The position numbers and the translations under genes were made by a program. From Sedimentibacter hydroxybenzoicus DSM 7310 (GTDB taxonomy: Bacteria > Bacillota > Clostridia > Tissierellales > Sedimentibacteraceae), in assembly GCF_013403245.1 (NCBI RefSeq), contig NZ_JACBNQ010000009.1, forward strand, positions 1-64,000: a DNA stretch of 64,000 bases. Direction: 5' to 3'. Below, piece by piece: positions 23,774 through 30,816 of this stretch (positions are counted from its first letter, which is position 1; each line of letters begins with the position of its first letter). The notes below the pieces were generated by a model. That model was given only the letters and a program-made list of their open reading frames with translations, was not told the DNA's origin and did no database searches.

Positions 23774-24631
23774 TTATTTTTTATAATCAAGCTTATTTTT
23801 AATAAAATAAATATATTTCATCATATTTTCATCTTCTTGTTTATTGTAGGTATAATCGAAAGAGCTTGCCACTTCTAATGCTAATAATCTAAAAAGCTCA
23901 CAGGCTGTAAGAACAGATTTCCATATATTTTGATAATCACTGTCAGAATAAGTCAGTGCATACATTTCATAAAGATGCACAGGTAAATATCTTTTATAAT
24001 ACTTACCCATTTTACCTGCTGAAACGTTAAAATTATTTTTTATACCGATATACCATTCTACCATTTGATTTAACATATCACGTACGTAATGCGAAAACAT
24101 ATCCATAACATATGGCAGTTCATCACGTGCAATTCCTTTGGCAACATTGTTGAGACACCACCAAAATTCATTGCAAGTATTATGATATATTTCAGGAGTC
24201 GGTCTTTTTATATAGAAAAATGATGGATTTACTTCAATATCAGGTAAAAAACCTTTTTTATCAAGTAGAATTACAGCAGGTTCGCCATTGTAAATGTATG
24301 GATATTTTTCTATTGTTAAATCAATTCGGTTTCCATCGGGAAATAGCATAAGATAAGTAAAATGTCCGTCATTTGCCGGTGGTAAAAGCGGGTGTGTACT
24401 AAGCTCAGGCAATTGCATTGCAGATGGTTTGCCAAAGTTTCCTTCCATCCACTCTAAATTGTTGTAAAACGGCTCAACACTATCCACAGAATATATAATA
24501 TCATAATCCTGATATATATCTTTAGGACAATCAGGATTTGCACGGGAACCAACCATAATTACGGCTTTTATACGTTCATCAGCATTTGCAACATTAAGGA
24601 TTAGATCAAACATTTCTTTTTCTGTTCTCAT
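23774..24631 (-). CDS. Aminoglycoside 6-adenylyltransferase-like (AadE/ANT(6) family)
   Basis: A 285-residue nucleotidyltransferase of the ANT(6)/AadE family, from ATG 24631 with GGAG upstream. The nucleotidyltransferase motif is VIMVGSRANPDCPKDIYQDYD (SRAN with the later Asp pair DYDII), followed by MLFPDGNRIDLTIEKYPYI with a third Asp, and the family-typical CNEFWWCLNNVAKGIARDEL and LPVHLYEMYALTYSDSDYQN segments. Family members adenylylate streptomycin; many chromosomal relatives are not proven resistance enzymes. Confidence 0.88.
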   Translation of the reverse strand: MRTEKEMFDLILNVANADERIKAVIMVGSRANPDCPKDIYQDYDIIYSVDSVEPFYNNLEWMEGNFGKPSAMQLPELSTHPLLPPANDGHFTYLMLFPDGNRIDLTIEKYPYIYNGEPAVILLDKKGFLPDIEVNPSFFYIKRPTPEIYHNTCNEFWWCLNNVAKGIARDELPYVMDMFSHYVRDMLNQMVEWYIGIKNNFNVSAGKMGKYYKRYLPVHLYEMYALTYSDSDYQNIWKSVLTACELFRLLALEVASSFDYTYNKQEDENMMKYIYFIKNKLDYKK

Positions 24632-24705
24632 TTTATATCTCCGCAAATATTTTTATCATTCTTTCTTTATCCCTATTAAGTTCTTAGGCTTACTCATCAA
24701 AAGTC

Positions 24706-25027
24706 TTATCTTCCAAGAATGTTTTCCTGAGAACCATCATCAAGCAATCGTTTGGAGAATTTGAAATGAAAATTATTCATGCATTCCCTTGTATAAAAGC
24801 GATGTGCATCTTTACGTAATTGGTTGCAGGCAAGTTCAATTTGAGAGCAGACATTATCCTTTGCAATTTGATAGCTTTGAGCTAACATTTCTTTTCCTAT
24901 ACCTCTGCCTCTGTATTCAAATGCAACTGCAAATTCAAGAATTTCAGCAATTCGCTCCAAATGATGCAATTGTCCTTCAAAACGTAAATTTAATATTCCA
25001 ATCATCTAAAACGCTTTTTCTGTACAT
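24706..25027 (-). pseudogene. GNAT acetyltransferase with internal deletion
   Basis: ATG 25027 behind AGGGGGGG opens MYRKSVLDDW and soon stops. In another frame the gene continues as IGILNLRFEGQLHHLERIAE, EYRGRGIGKEMLAQSYQIAK and FHFKFSKRLLDDGSQ to 24706. In the family I recall, about 45 residues separate these pieces. They have been deleted here with a frame change. The 3' part retains the acetyl-CoA motif, but the protein lacks its first strands. It is non-functional unless started from the internal ATG. Confidence 0.6.
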
Positions 25028-25093
25028 TATCAATACCCCCCCTATATAAAATTATACTCAACAAATTAATTTCAAATAATATAAAATTAAAAG

Positions 25094-25330
25094 TTATTTA
25101 TCTAAATTTAATAATTGTTCTTTCAATGATTTTATATCAATATAAATAATCTCCCATATTAATTTAAGATTTACTCCTTCATAATCATGAATTATGCGGT
25201 TTCTTAAGCCTTTCATCTTTTTCCACGGAACTTCCGGATATTTAAGTATATATTCTTTATCAAGCTTATTAACTAATTCACCAATTTGGCTTAAATTAAA
25301 TATGCATGCTTCTATCATCATGCTATTCAC
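25094..25330 (-). CDS. HepT-like toxin, N-terminally shortened
   Basis: A 78-residue HepT/DUF86 protein from GTG 25330. It has FNLSQIGELVNKLDKEYILK and the catalytic Rx4HxY motif in LRNRIIHDYEGVNLKLIWEI. Relatives are about 110-140 residues; the in-frame upstream sequence NNITYEEFI still looks homologous, but there is no start further up before a stop. HepT is the RNase or adenylylated toxin partner of MntA, encoded directly upstream. The missing first helix suggests a weakened or dead toxin. Confidence 0.75.
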   Translation of the reverse strand: MNSMMIEACIFNLSQIGELVNKLDKEYILKYPEVPWKKMKGLRNRIIHDYEGVNLKLIWEIIYIDIKSLKEQLLNLDK

Positions 25331-25365
25331 AATAAATTCTTCATAAGTTATATTATTTGTGTATT

Positions 25366-25698
25366 TTAATTATCTTTTGAATAATTTTCTGATTGTTCAT
25401 ATATTATTATCCCTCCATTTTCTATCTCTTGAAGTATTAAAGAATTAGGTTCTATATGAGACTTGTCAATTAAATCAACATCTTTTCCAAGAATTTCAAC
25501 AAGAATTTCAAGAAATTCAAGAAAATCCAGTCCTTTTAATTTTTCATCTGTATCAATATATAAATCAATATCACTGTTCTTGACTGCTTCTCCATAAGCA
25601 TATGATCCAAATAATATTGCCCTGTTCACATGATACTTTTTTAATATTGGAGTAATTGTTTTCTTTATTTGTTCAATTGAAATATTGTCAGAATCCAT
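25366..25698 (-). CDS. MntA-like nucleotidyltransferase antitoxin
   Basis: A 110-residue minimal nucleotidyltransferase. The motif GSYAYGEAVKNSDIDLYID supplies GSx10DxD with the metal-binding Asp pair, and KDVDLIDKSHIE gives the third Asp. In characterised MntA/HepT pairs this protein AMPylates the toxin on its active-site Tyr to neutralise it. It is encoded 35 bp upstream of the HepT-like gene, the usual order. Family assignment is strong; activity of the pair is uncertain because the toxin is shortened. Confidence 0.85.
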   Translation of the reverse strand: MDSDNISIEQIKKTITPILKKYHVNRAILFGSYAYGEAVKNSDIDLYIDTDEKLKGLDFLEFLEILVEILGKDVDLIDKSHIEPNSLILQEIENGGIIIYEQSENYSKDN

Positions 25699-25731
25699 AT
25701 TCTCATCTCCTTCACTTTTGAGTTTTAAACC

Positions 25732-26247
25732 TTATTGCATCCTTTTATGGTATTTCCAGAAATCAATAGTTTCTTCTAAATCTGCATCATCCTCAAATAA
25801 TTCTAATTCTTTTGCAACTTCAATTGCAAAATCAACATAAGTATTGGCTCTTGAAGTAATAATTTTGCTATCGTTCATTATATCCTCATCTGTAGAATGT
25901 GTAGATTTTATATCTCTTAATATCCCGGCGTCATCCAACAAATCAACACCAGCACATATTCCTGCAATCAGAACATTCTTCTTTTTCAGGTCTTGTAATA
26001 TATTTTTAACTTCTTTGTTGTTAATAATTGATATATCACCGCCAGGTACGATAAAACTTCTTACTTCGCTTAAATTTATTTCATCTAATGCTGTATCAAC
26101 ATTAACAGAATATCCTTCTGCAGTGCGTATTGCTTTTCCGTCCAATGAGCATAATATTACTTCACATTTTGTGAAACTCATAAAATAATTCAAAATAACT
26201 ATTTCATAAAAACAGCTTGTATCGTATACCAAAAAAACATCTTTCAT
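25732..26247 (-). CDS. DJ-1/PfpI-family protein
   Basis: A 171-residue DJ-1/PfpI-superfamily protein from ATG 26247. The nucleophile elbow is LIAGICAGVDLLDDAG with the conserved Cys, the PGGD segment is in SFIVPGGDISI, and HSTDEDIM and ITSRANTYVDFAIEV match the family's later blocks. Activities vary (chaperone, deglycase, hydratase). A boundary palindrome lies in the 38-bp gap to the upstream gene. Confidence 0.85.
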   Translation of the reverse strand: MKDVFLVYDTSCFYEIVILNYFMSFTKCEVILCSLDGKAIRTAEGYSVNVDTALDEINLSEVRSFIVPGGDISIINNKEVKNILQDLKKKNVLIAGICAGVDLLDDAGILRDIKSTHSTDEDIMNDSKIITSRANTYVDFAIEVAKELELFEDDADLEETIDFWKYHKRMQ

Positions 26248-26266
26248 CATTATCTCTCCTACCTGC

Positions 26267-26278
26267 AAATTGGAATTT
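26267..26278. repeat. Boundary palindrome AAATTGGAATTT
   Basis: A copy of the boundary core. On the minus strand GGTAAATTCCAATTTGCAGG begins ten bases after the stop of the nucleotidyltransferase gene and merges with the ribosome binding site of the DJ-1 gene. The copy at 26799-26810 is identical over GGTAAATTCCAATTTG. Confidence 0.6.
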
Positions 26279-26288
26279 ACCAGTTACT

Positions 26289-26783
26289 TTACTTGTATTC
26301 ATTCGGAACAGGAATATCAAATCTCTCGCACAATAGTTTTACATCATGCACATCATTTTCATCATGCTCATAGCCCAAGTGAAATAAAACTTGATTTTCA
26401 GCATCAATACACTTTACCATTTTATCGCCTACTTTCCCGATACCGCTAAACACGCTTGGAGGATATGCTTCTCCCTCAAAAACAATGTATTCTTGTTCGT
26501 TGAATTTAAATATATGAAGATCAATTATCCTACCTTTAGTATCCTTCCAAACCGTGTGAGATGTGGTTGTATATGCTTCTGTAACTTCAGCAAAGCCTTT
26601 TTCTATTAATATTTCAATAAACTTTTTACTGTTACCTTCTTCCAAAAATAGATCAATATCGTTGTGTGCTCTTGTTTCCACTCCTAATAGCGCATCTACT
26701 CCCCAACCGCCATCTATCCAAATACTAATTCCATTTTCTTCAGCATATGTTATTATCTCAATGGCATCTGTTTTATTTACCAT
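26289..26783 (-). CDS. Lnu/ANT(2'')-like nucleotidyltransferase
   Basis: A 164-residue nucleotidyltransferase. The start at ATG 26783 has GGAGGG upstream; a longer frame to 26885 is spurious. The motif ISIWIDGGWGVDALLGVETR with AHNDIDLFL is the hallmark of lincosamide and aminoglycoside 2''-nucleotidyltransferases (GGWG-D..D-DIDL). GRIIDLHIFKF carries a third acidic residue. It could adenylylate an antibiotic; in chromosomal genes of this kind resistance is often not demonstrated. Confidence 0.85.
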   Translation of the reverse strand: MVNKTDAIEIITYAEENGISIWIDGGWGVDALLGVETRAHNDIDLFLEEGNSKKFIEILIEKGFAEVTEAYTTTSHTVWKDTKGRIIDLHIFKFNEQEYIVFEGEAYPPSVFSGIGKVGDKMVKCIDAENQVLFHLGYEHDENDVHDVKLLCERFDIPVPNEYK

Positions 26784-26798
26784 GCAATCCCTCCGTTC

Positions 26799-26810
26799 AA
26801 ATTGGAATTT
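26799..26810. repeat. Boundary palindrome AAATTGGAATTT
   Basis: A copy of the boundary core between the glycine-zipper gene and the Lnu-like gene. On the minus strand it runs directly into the ribosome binding site as CCAATTTGAACGGAGGG. Confidence 0.6.
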
Positions 26811-26847
26811 ACCAACTATTGCTGTATTTATTATTGACCCATGGTTC

Positions 26848-27093
26848 TTATTTTTTCTTTTTTGCAGATTCAACAACTGCACCAATCACTATACCAAGTC
26901 CAGCGCCAAGGGAAATACCGATGGCTAAATTATCGAATAAAATTCCAAACGAAACTCCTATCCCAGCACCTATAGTCAGAAAAACACCTGTATAATTTGT
27001 TTCGTTAGTACCATTTATCTCTGTACTTTCATCATCCGGCCTATCAATGTTTTCTTGCAAGTCTTTATGATTGGTTCTATTATCGTCATCCAT
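26848..27093 (-). CDS. Small glycine-zipper membrane protein
   Basis: An 81-residue protein. The first about 35 residues are highly acidic and polar. The rest is a hydrophobic hairpin with regular small residues, YTGVFLTIGAGIGVSFGILF and NLAIGISLGAGLGIVIGAVV, ending in a KKKK tail. The hairpin parallels that at the end of the protein encoded at 16731-17189. A membrane-inserting or pore-forming role is a possibility only. GGAG precedes ATG 27093. Confidence 0.65.
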   Translation of the reverse strand: MDDDNRTNHKDLQENIDRPDDESTEINGTNETNYTGVFLTIGAGIGVSFGILFDNLAIGISLGAGLGIVIGAVVESAKKKK

Positions 27094-27199
27094 CTTGATT
27101 ACTCCTATCTTTTTCTATAATTAATGAATATTTTAAACAACGACAAATTCTATTTTTCTATAAGTCTTATATGATTCTCACCATTGCCTGATTATTCTA

Positions 27200-27478
27200 C
27201 TACTCTTTTTCAGCACTTACCTCGCTCAATACCTTCGTATAGAGTGCTTTGAGATTATTGCTTAACATCGTATGCTGCCATGTACCCCGTGATGTTGTTC
27301 GTTTTTTTTCATATTCTTCATGTATCTTAGGTGTTATTCTTCGTATGAATCTATTGCTTCGATAAGGTCTTTTTTCTCCTTTCAGGATTCTATCAAGCTC
27401 CTTTTCAGCATGAAGCAGCTTCTTTTTCTGAATTTTCAGCTTAGGTATATCATGTAATATCGAATAGTTTGTGACCAT
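27200..27478 (-). CDS. Chimeric small protein sharing its 3' end with the gene at 22210
   Basis: A 92-residue frame. Residues 1-62 are a basic, helical segment of unknown family (HDIPKLKIQKKKLLHAEKEL, RSNRFIRRITPKIHEEYEKK). Residues 65-92, RGTWQHTMLSNNLKALY and a LSEVSAEKE tail, are nearly identical, also in DNA (about 27205-27300), to the end of the duplicated protein at 22210-22611. A junction between two unrelated sequences is therefore likely near residue 63. There is no clear ribosome binding site, so it may be a pseudogene. Confidence 0.45.
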   Translation of the reverse strand: MVTNYSILHDIPKLKIQKKKLLHAEKELDRILKGEKRPYRSNRFIRRITPKIHEEYEKKRTTSRGTWQHTMLSNNLKALYTKVLSEVSAEKE

Positions 27479-27720
27479 AACGAGCGAATAGACGGTAGGT
27501 TTAGGAAGCCCTTTTCTAAAAACAACTTTTCTAACGAATCATCCGCTCCGCACAAATATCATCCACATGTAATAATAGCAATTATTTTGCTTACATTTTT
27601 AAATTCGTTCTCTCGTATGAAAGCTTCCATCCGGGCTGAAATCCCCCGTTTGTTTATTGGCACAAGAAATCTCGTTTATATATTTTTCAATGAATCCTGA
27701 TGATTTTGTAACTTAGGTGG
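27479..27720. other. Gap with decayed coding sequence
   Basis: No intact gene. Minus-strand pieces in different frames, YINEISCANKQTGDFSPDGS and CGADDSLEKLFLEKGFLNLP, have protein-like character and suggest a decayed gene with several stops. I cannot assign a family. Confidence 0.3.
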
Positions 27721-28164
27721 TCAATAATTAAGAACTTCTTTGAAATCAATATCATACCTTGTGCCGTGACTAAAAAGAACTGCGTCTGTCAATCTGATAC
27801 GTAGAATAATTGTATTAGGGTTATTTTCATCTGTATGGCCATTGTAATACCATGCTGAAAATACTTTTCTCAGTTTCGTGGCAATTTCTGTGTTTGAATC
27901 ATCACAAATATATCCTATGTTTTCACCAACACCATGAGCAGTAAACCATTCACCGCATATTGCAACTGTAGAATTTACTTCTATTTGCTTAATCTTATTG
28001 GAGAGTGCATGCGTGATTGTATAAAATGCCCCATTTTCATAGTAACTGTTTATAATGCGTACAGCAGGAATATTACCGTCAGTAGTAGCGAGTGAAATGA
28101 GTGTATCATGTCCGAATCGTTCATTCATAACTTCAAGTGATTTGGTAAGCTTAGCTTTGTCCAT
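27721..28164 (-). CDS. Pyridoxamine-5'-phosphate-oxidase-like flavin-binding protein
   Basis: A 147-residue split-barrel protein: LISLATTDGNIPAVRIINSY at the N-terminus, GAFYTITHALSNKIKQIEVN for FMN-phosphate contact, STVAICGEWFTAHGVGENIG and the C-terminal TDAVLFSHGTRYDIDF. It belongs to the general PNPOx-like/FMN-binding group rather than true PdxH. Some clostridial relatives (Nim-like) reduce nitro compounds; that is only a possibility. ATG 28164 has a GAAAGGA site upstream. Confidence 0.8.
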   Translation of the reverse strand: MDKAKLTKSLEVMNERFGHDTLISLATTDGNIPAVRIINSYYENGAFYTITHALSNKIKQIEVNSTVAICGEWFTAHGVGENIGYICDDSNTEIATKLRKVFSAWYYNGHTDENNPNTIILRIRLTDAVLFSHGTRYDIDFKEVLNY

Positions 28165-28215
28165 GTTTTATCCTTTCTATTATCTAAGTAATTTACACTA
28201 CAAATTCCTATTTTC

Positions 28216-28437
28216 CTAACTAATTATAACACAAATGAAACAACTATTACCACAAGCGTACTTAAAAGAGTTCCTTATTCGTTCTGTCGTACCTATAAAC
28301 CTTCCCGCATTATTCAATTCTTCCTTGTCACTAATAGGTTTATATATTGCCAATAATTTTTGTATTGCAATATTAGACGGCTTATGTATCAGTAATAGTG
28401 CAAACACCCAAGAAACAATCGAAAATCCGGTAGTCCT
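28216..28437 (-). pseudogene. 3' fragment of a membrane protein (DUF3307-like?)
   Basis: A frame behind the CPBP gene reads FSIVSWVFALLLIHKPSNIA, then KPISDKEELNNAGRFIGTTE, before losing sense near KYACGNSCF and stopping at 28216. The NAGRFIG-ERI segment resembles the second half of DUF3307 membrane proteins, which I judge by pattern only. The gene start is absent. Confidence 0.3.
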
Positions 28438-29298
28438 CTATGTGTATGCACGAAATGTGGACTTTTTGTGTGCTCCACTTTTCCAATAGATAAATAGGAC
28501 AATCAGAAACGATACCGTTTGCGCAATTGTAATACGAATTACTTGTAATTCGTCAGCACCGGAAAGCGATACGATGTGTAGAGTATTAACAATACTATTA
28601 TTGAAAAAATGGTCTGCCATCGGCATCCAAAGAGATCCGGTGATTTTGGTAAGTAAGCAGAATTTGGCTCCCGTAACCCCTGTTGTTAAAACGAGCATCA
28701 GGGCATACATAACGGCTCCTGATGTGCTCATTTCTCCGTCCAGCATACTGCGTACAGGAGCTGCAATATGCCATATGCCAAAAAGTGCAGAAGATAAAAT
28801 TACTGCTTTTATAAAAGAATACCTCTTTTGCGCCAGCTTAATGAATAAACCTCTGAAAATACCTTCTTCCATAACAACATTGATAATATTTCCGACGATA
28901 CAAAAAACGAAAAACAATAAATCAGTTTGCTTCCCCTGATTACCGTCAATCCCATAGCTTGTGACATAGATTTGCATTGATGGGGACCTTCCTCTTGACA
29001 ACTGCATAAAAAACTCGGCTGCGTATGAGATTATAAATACGGATACCCCAAGGATCAGACCATAAAAGATATATTTTATCATCGATTTGTTTGTAAATCC
29101 TACTTCCGACCACATGATAGAAAAATACCTTACTGCCAGTAAGAGTACGAAGATTCCTATCAACTTATGTATGAATGCCTCTCCAAAAATACTTTGATCC
29201 GTGCGAACAACCATATATTCAACTATTCTGAATAAAAAACATATCAAATAAATAATCAAGATAGATTTTACGGGATTTAAAGATTGTTTCTCTTTCAT
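28438..29298 (-). CDS. CPBP-family intramembrane metalloprotease
   Basis: A 286-residue multi-spanning membrane protein from ATG 29298 (GGAGGTTT upstream). The three CPBP (CAAX protease and bacteriocin-processing) motifs are in place: [19 protein letters not shown] with the Glu pair and Arg, [12 protein letters not shown] with FxxxH, and MADHFFNN with the last His. Members process prenylated or peptide substrates or give bacteriocin immunity. Nothing nearby identifies the substrate. Confidence 0.87.
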   Translation of the reverse strand: MKEKQSLNPVKSILIIYLICFLFRIVEYMVVRTDQSIFGEAFIHKLIGIFVLLLAVRYFSIMWSEVGFTNKSMIKYIFYGLILGVSVFIISYAAEFFMQLSRGRSPSMQIYVTSYGIDGNQGKQTDLLFFVFCIVGNIINVVMEEGIFRGLFIKLAQKRYSFIKAVILSSALFGIWHIAAPVRSMLDGEMSTSGAVMYALMLVLTTGVTGAKFCLLTKITGSLWMPMADHFFNNSIVNTLHIVSLSGADELQVIRITIAQTVSFLIVLFIYWKSGAHKKSTFRAYT

Positions 29299-29356
29299 AT
29301 AAACCTCCATTATATAAAAACCCAGAATAGGCATTATGCTTATAACTCAAATCCAT

Positions 29357-29402
29357 TGACGCTATTCAAAAAATCGCAGGGAATATCCGTCAGGGGTATT
29401 TA
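29357..29402 (-). repeat. Duplicated 3' end of a VOC gene
   Basis: These bases repeat 7376-7421 with very few differences. On the minus strand they encode NTPDGYSLRFFE and a stop, the last residues of a VOC protein like that at 7382-7795. The rest of this second copy is absent. It marks the right side of the accessory array. Confidence 0.6.
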
Positions 29403-29471
29403 ACTTTATACTATTATTATACTATGGAATAAGCTGGATTGATAGAAATTTTTCATTAGTACAAATTTATA

Positions 29472-29517
29472 TAACCCTATACACGAATATGTGAGCATTA
29501 TTCATGTATAGGGTTAT
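29472..29517. terminator. Long hairpin, possible terminator
   Basis: TAACCCTATACACGAATA and TATTCATGTATAGGGTTA form an almost perfect 18-bp stem with a loop of about ten bases. A TTATTTTT run follows on the + strand, where no gene ends. On the minus strand it lies downstream of the gene at 29582, with only a weak T-run. It may end transcription before the accessory array. Confidence 0.5.
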
Positions 29518-29581
29518 TTTTAGCAATCCGGAGAGAACAATTTTAATTATTGGTAGGGTGAGAACCATCCCCCATGTGTTT

Positions 29582-30088
29582 TTATAATACCACATCTCTT
29601 AGATGAGGAGGTATATCTATTCTTTCTTCTAAAACAGGAGTCCTCTCAATTGGTGTAATCGGAATCATCACTATATCAAAATCAGTTGTTGTATTTGGGA
29701 ATAAACGAATATTATATACAATATTGGCAAAGTACCCAAAAGCATCTATCCTTATATTATAGGTAGAAAAGTTATATTCCGGTCCTGCAATTTGAGTTCC
29801 TAATTCATAGGCCATAGGCAATTCTATTCTAATTGGGTTTATAGTTGTAATTAGATGCATGACCGGAATATCACGTTCTATGCCATCAGTAACATATATT
29901 GTTATTGTAGCGTTAGTAACAGGGGGTTCACCCCTTTGATTTACAATATTTAATCTTATAAAACCAGTATTGTTTGTGCTTTCTAACATATTAAATTGGC
30001 TTGAATTTATGTTTTTCGGATAATATAAGTTATTATATTGCTTCATATAATAATCGAATAATTGTCGTTGATACGTATTTCTAATCAT
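29582..30088 (-). CDS. Protein of unknown function with beta-sandwich-like domain
   Basis: A 168-residue protein with no signal peptide. After a polar N-terminus (QLFDYYMKQYNNLYYP), residues about 42-150 look like a carboxypeptidase-regulatory/transthyretin-like beta-sandwich: GFIRLNIVNQRGEPPVTNAT, then ITIYVTDG and YNIRIDAFGYFANIVYNIRL. In Clostridia such domains occur at the N-terminus of spore-cortex or peptidoglycan-binding proteins. A spore or envelope role is speculation. It lies between the ABC operon and the array. Confidence 0.6.
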   Translation of the reverse strand: MIRNTYQRQLFDYYMKQYNNLYYPKNINSSQFNMLESTNNTGFIRLNIVNQRGEPPVTNATITIYVTDGIERDIPVMHLITTINPIRIELPMAYELGTQIAGPEYNFSTYNIRIDAFGYFANIVYNIRLFPNTTTDFDIVMIPITPIERTPVLEERIDIPPHLRDVVL

Positions 30089-30204
30089 ATAAAATACCCT
30101 TTCTTAGGAATAATTTAATTAATAAACATTTAATAGTATTATATGCAATAAAGGTATTTTGTTTATGGTTCAAATTATATAAAACAATTTAATTAAACTA
30201 ATTA

Positions 30205-30816
30205 CTAAAACTCTTTTTTCTTATAGATTGACACTGATACTAAAATTGATAATACATATGTTATTATAGCTGCTACAGGCAGATATTTTAAAAACATTTC
30301 TATTGTTTCTTGCTCAGGTGCCGGAATTCCTAATTTAGGCAGCATTACTATAATGGCTACCGGTGTAAAAATTACTATCATCATAAGTATACGTCCTTTT
30401 TCAACACCGAATTTTAAAATTATCGGCAGGATAAAAGATATCATTATGATACCAACCGAGAAAGTTGTCAAATTAATCATAAGATTTTCATATAAAATAA
30501 TTTCAGTAAATATAATGTTAGTTATAAATGCTAAAGTAAAAGCTGCAATTAGAAATATCAAGCCTAAAATGTACTTGCTCAGAACTATTGTGCCTCTCAT
30601 CAGGGGCATCGTCAAAGCATATCTATCCCATTTGTTTTTTTCATCGTATGACAATGCAGTTATAGGAATCATAACAGCAAGCATAACTATCATTCCACCA
30701 AACATATCCTGATTTCCGCCTGCAATACTTACTATAAAGTAAAATAATAATATTAATAAATATATTTTTGAAAGCTTTTTTAAATTTATTAAATCTTTAA
30801 TAATAAGACCTATCAT
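30205..30816 (-). CDS. ABC-2 type transporter permease
   Basis: A 203-residue membrane protein with six hydrophobic segments, typical of the small ABC-2 permeases (YtrC/YhcI-like) paired with a single ATPase. It begins MIGLIIKDLINLKKLSKIYL, and ITALSYDEKNKWDRYALTMP is the cytoplasmic loop characteristic of the family. Its start overlaps the end of the ATPase gene by four bases (ATGA), so they are co-translated. The substrate is unknown; related GntR-linked transporters respond to cell-wall antibiotics. Confidence 0.87.
   Translation of the reverse strand: MIGLIIKDLINLKKLSKIYLLILLFYFIVSIAGGNQDMFGGMIVMLAVMIPITALSYDEKNKWDRYALTMPLMRGTIVLSKYILGLIFLIAAFTLAFITNIIFTEIILYENLMINLTTFSVGIIMISFILPIILKFGVEKGRILMMIVIFTPVAIIVMLPKLGIPAPEQETIEMFLKYLPVAAIITYVLSILVSVSIYKKKEF

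Noticed and set aside
2186-29298. A classical integron with intI
   Set aside because: No tyrosine recombinase gene is present in the window and the boundary sites do not fit the attC core RYYYAAC/GTTRRRY consistently. I therefore call it cassette-like only.
2186-29298. A biosynthetic cluster, because of many acetyltransferases, methyltransferases and hydrolases
   Set aside because: There is no scaffold-building enzyme, the genes are from unrelated stand-alone families, many are broken, and there is no transporter or regulator pattern.
2186-29298. Prophage
   Set aside because: No terminase, portal, capsid, tail, holin or integrase gene was recognised.
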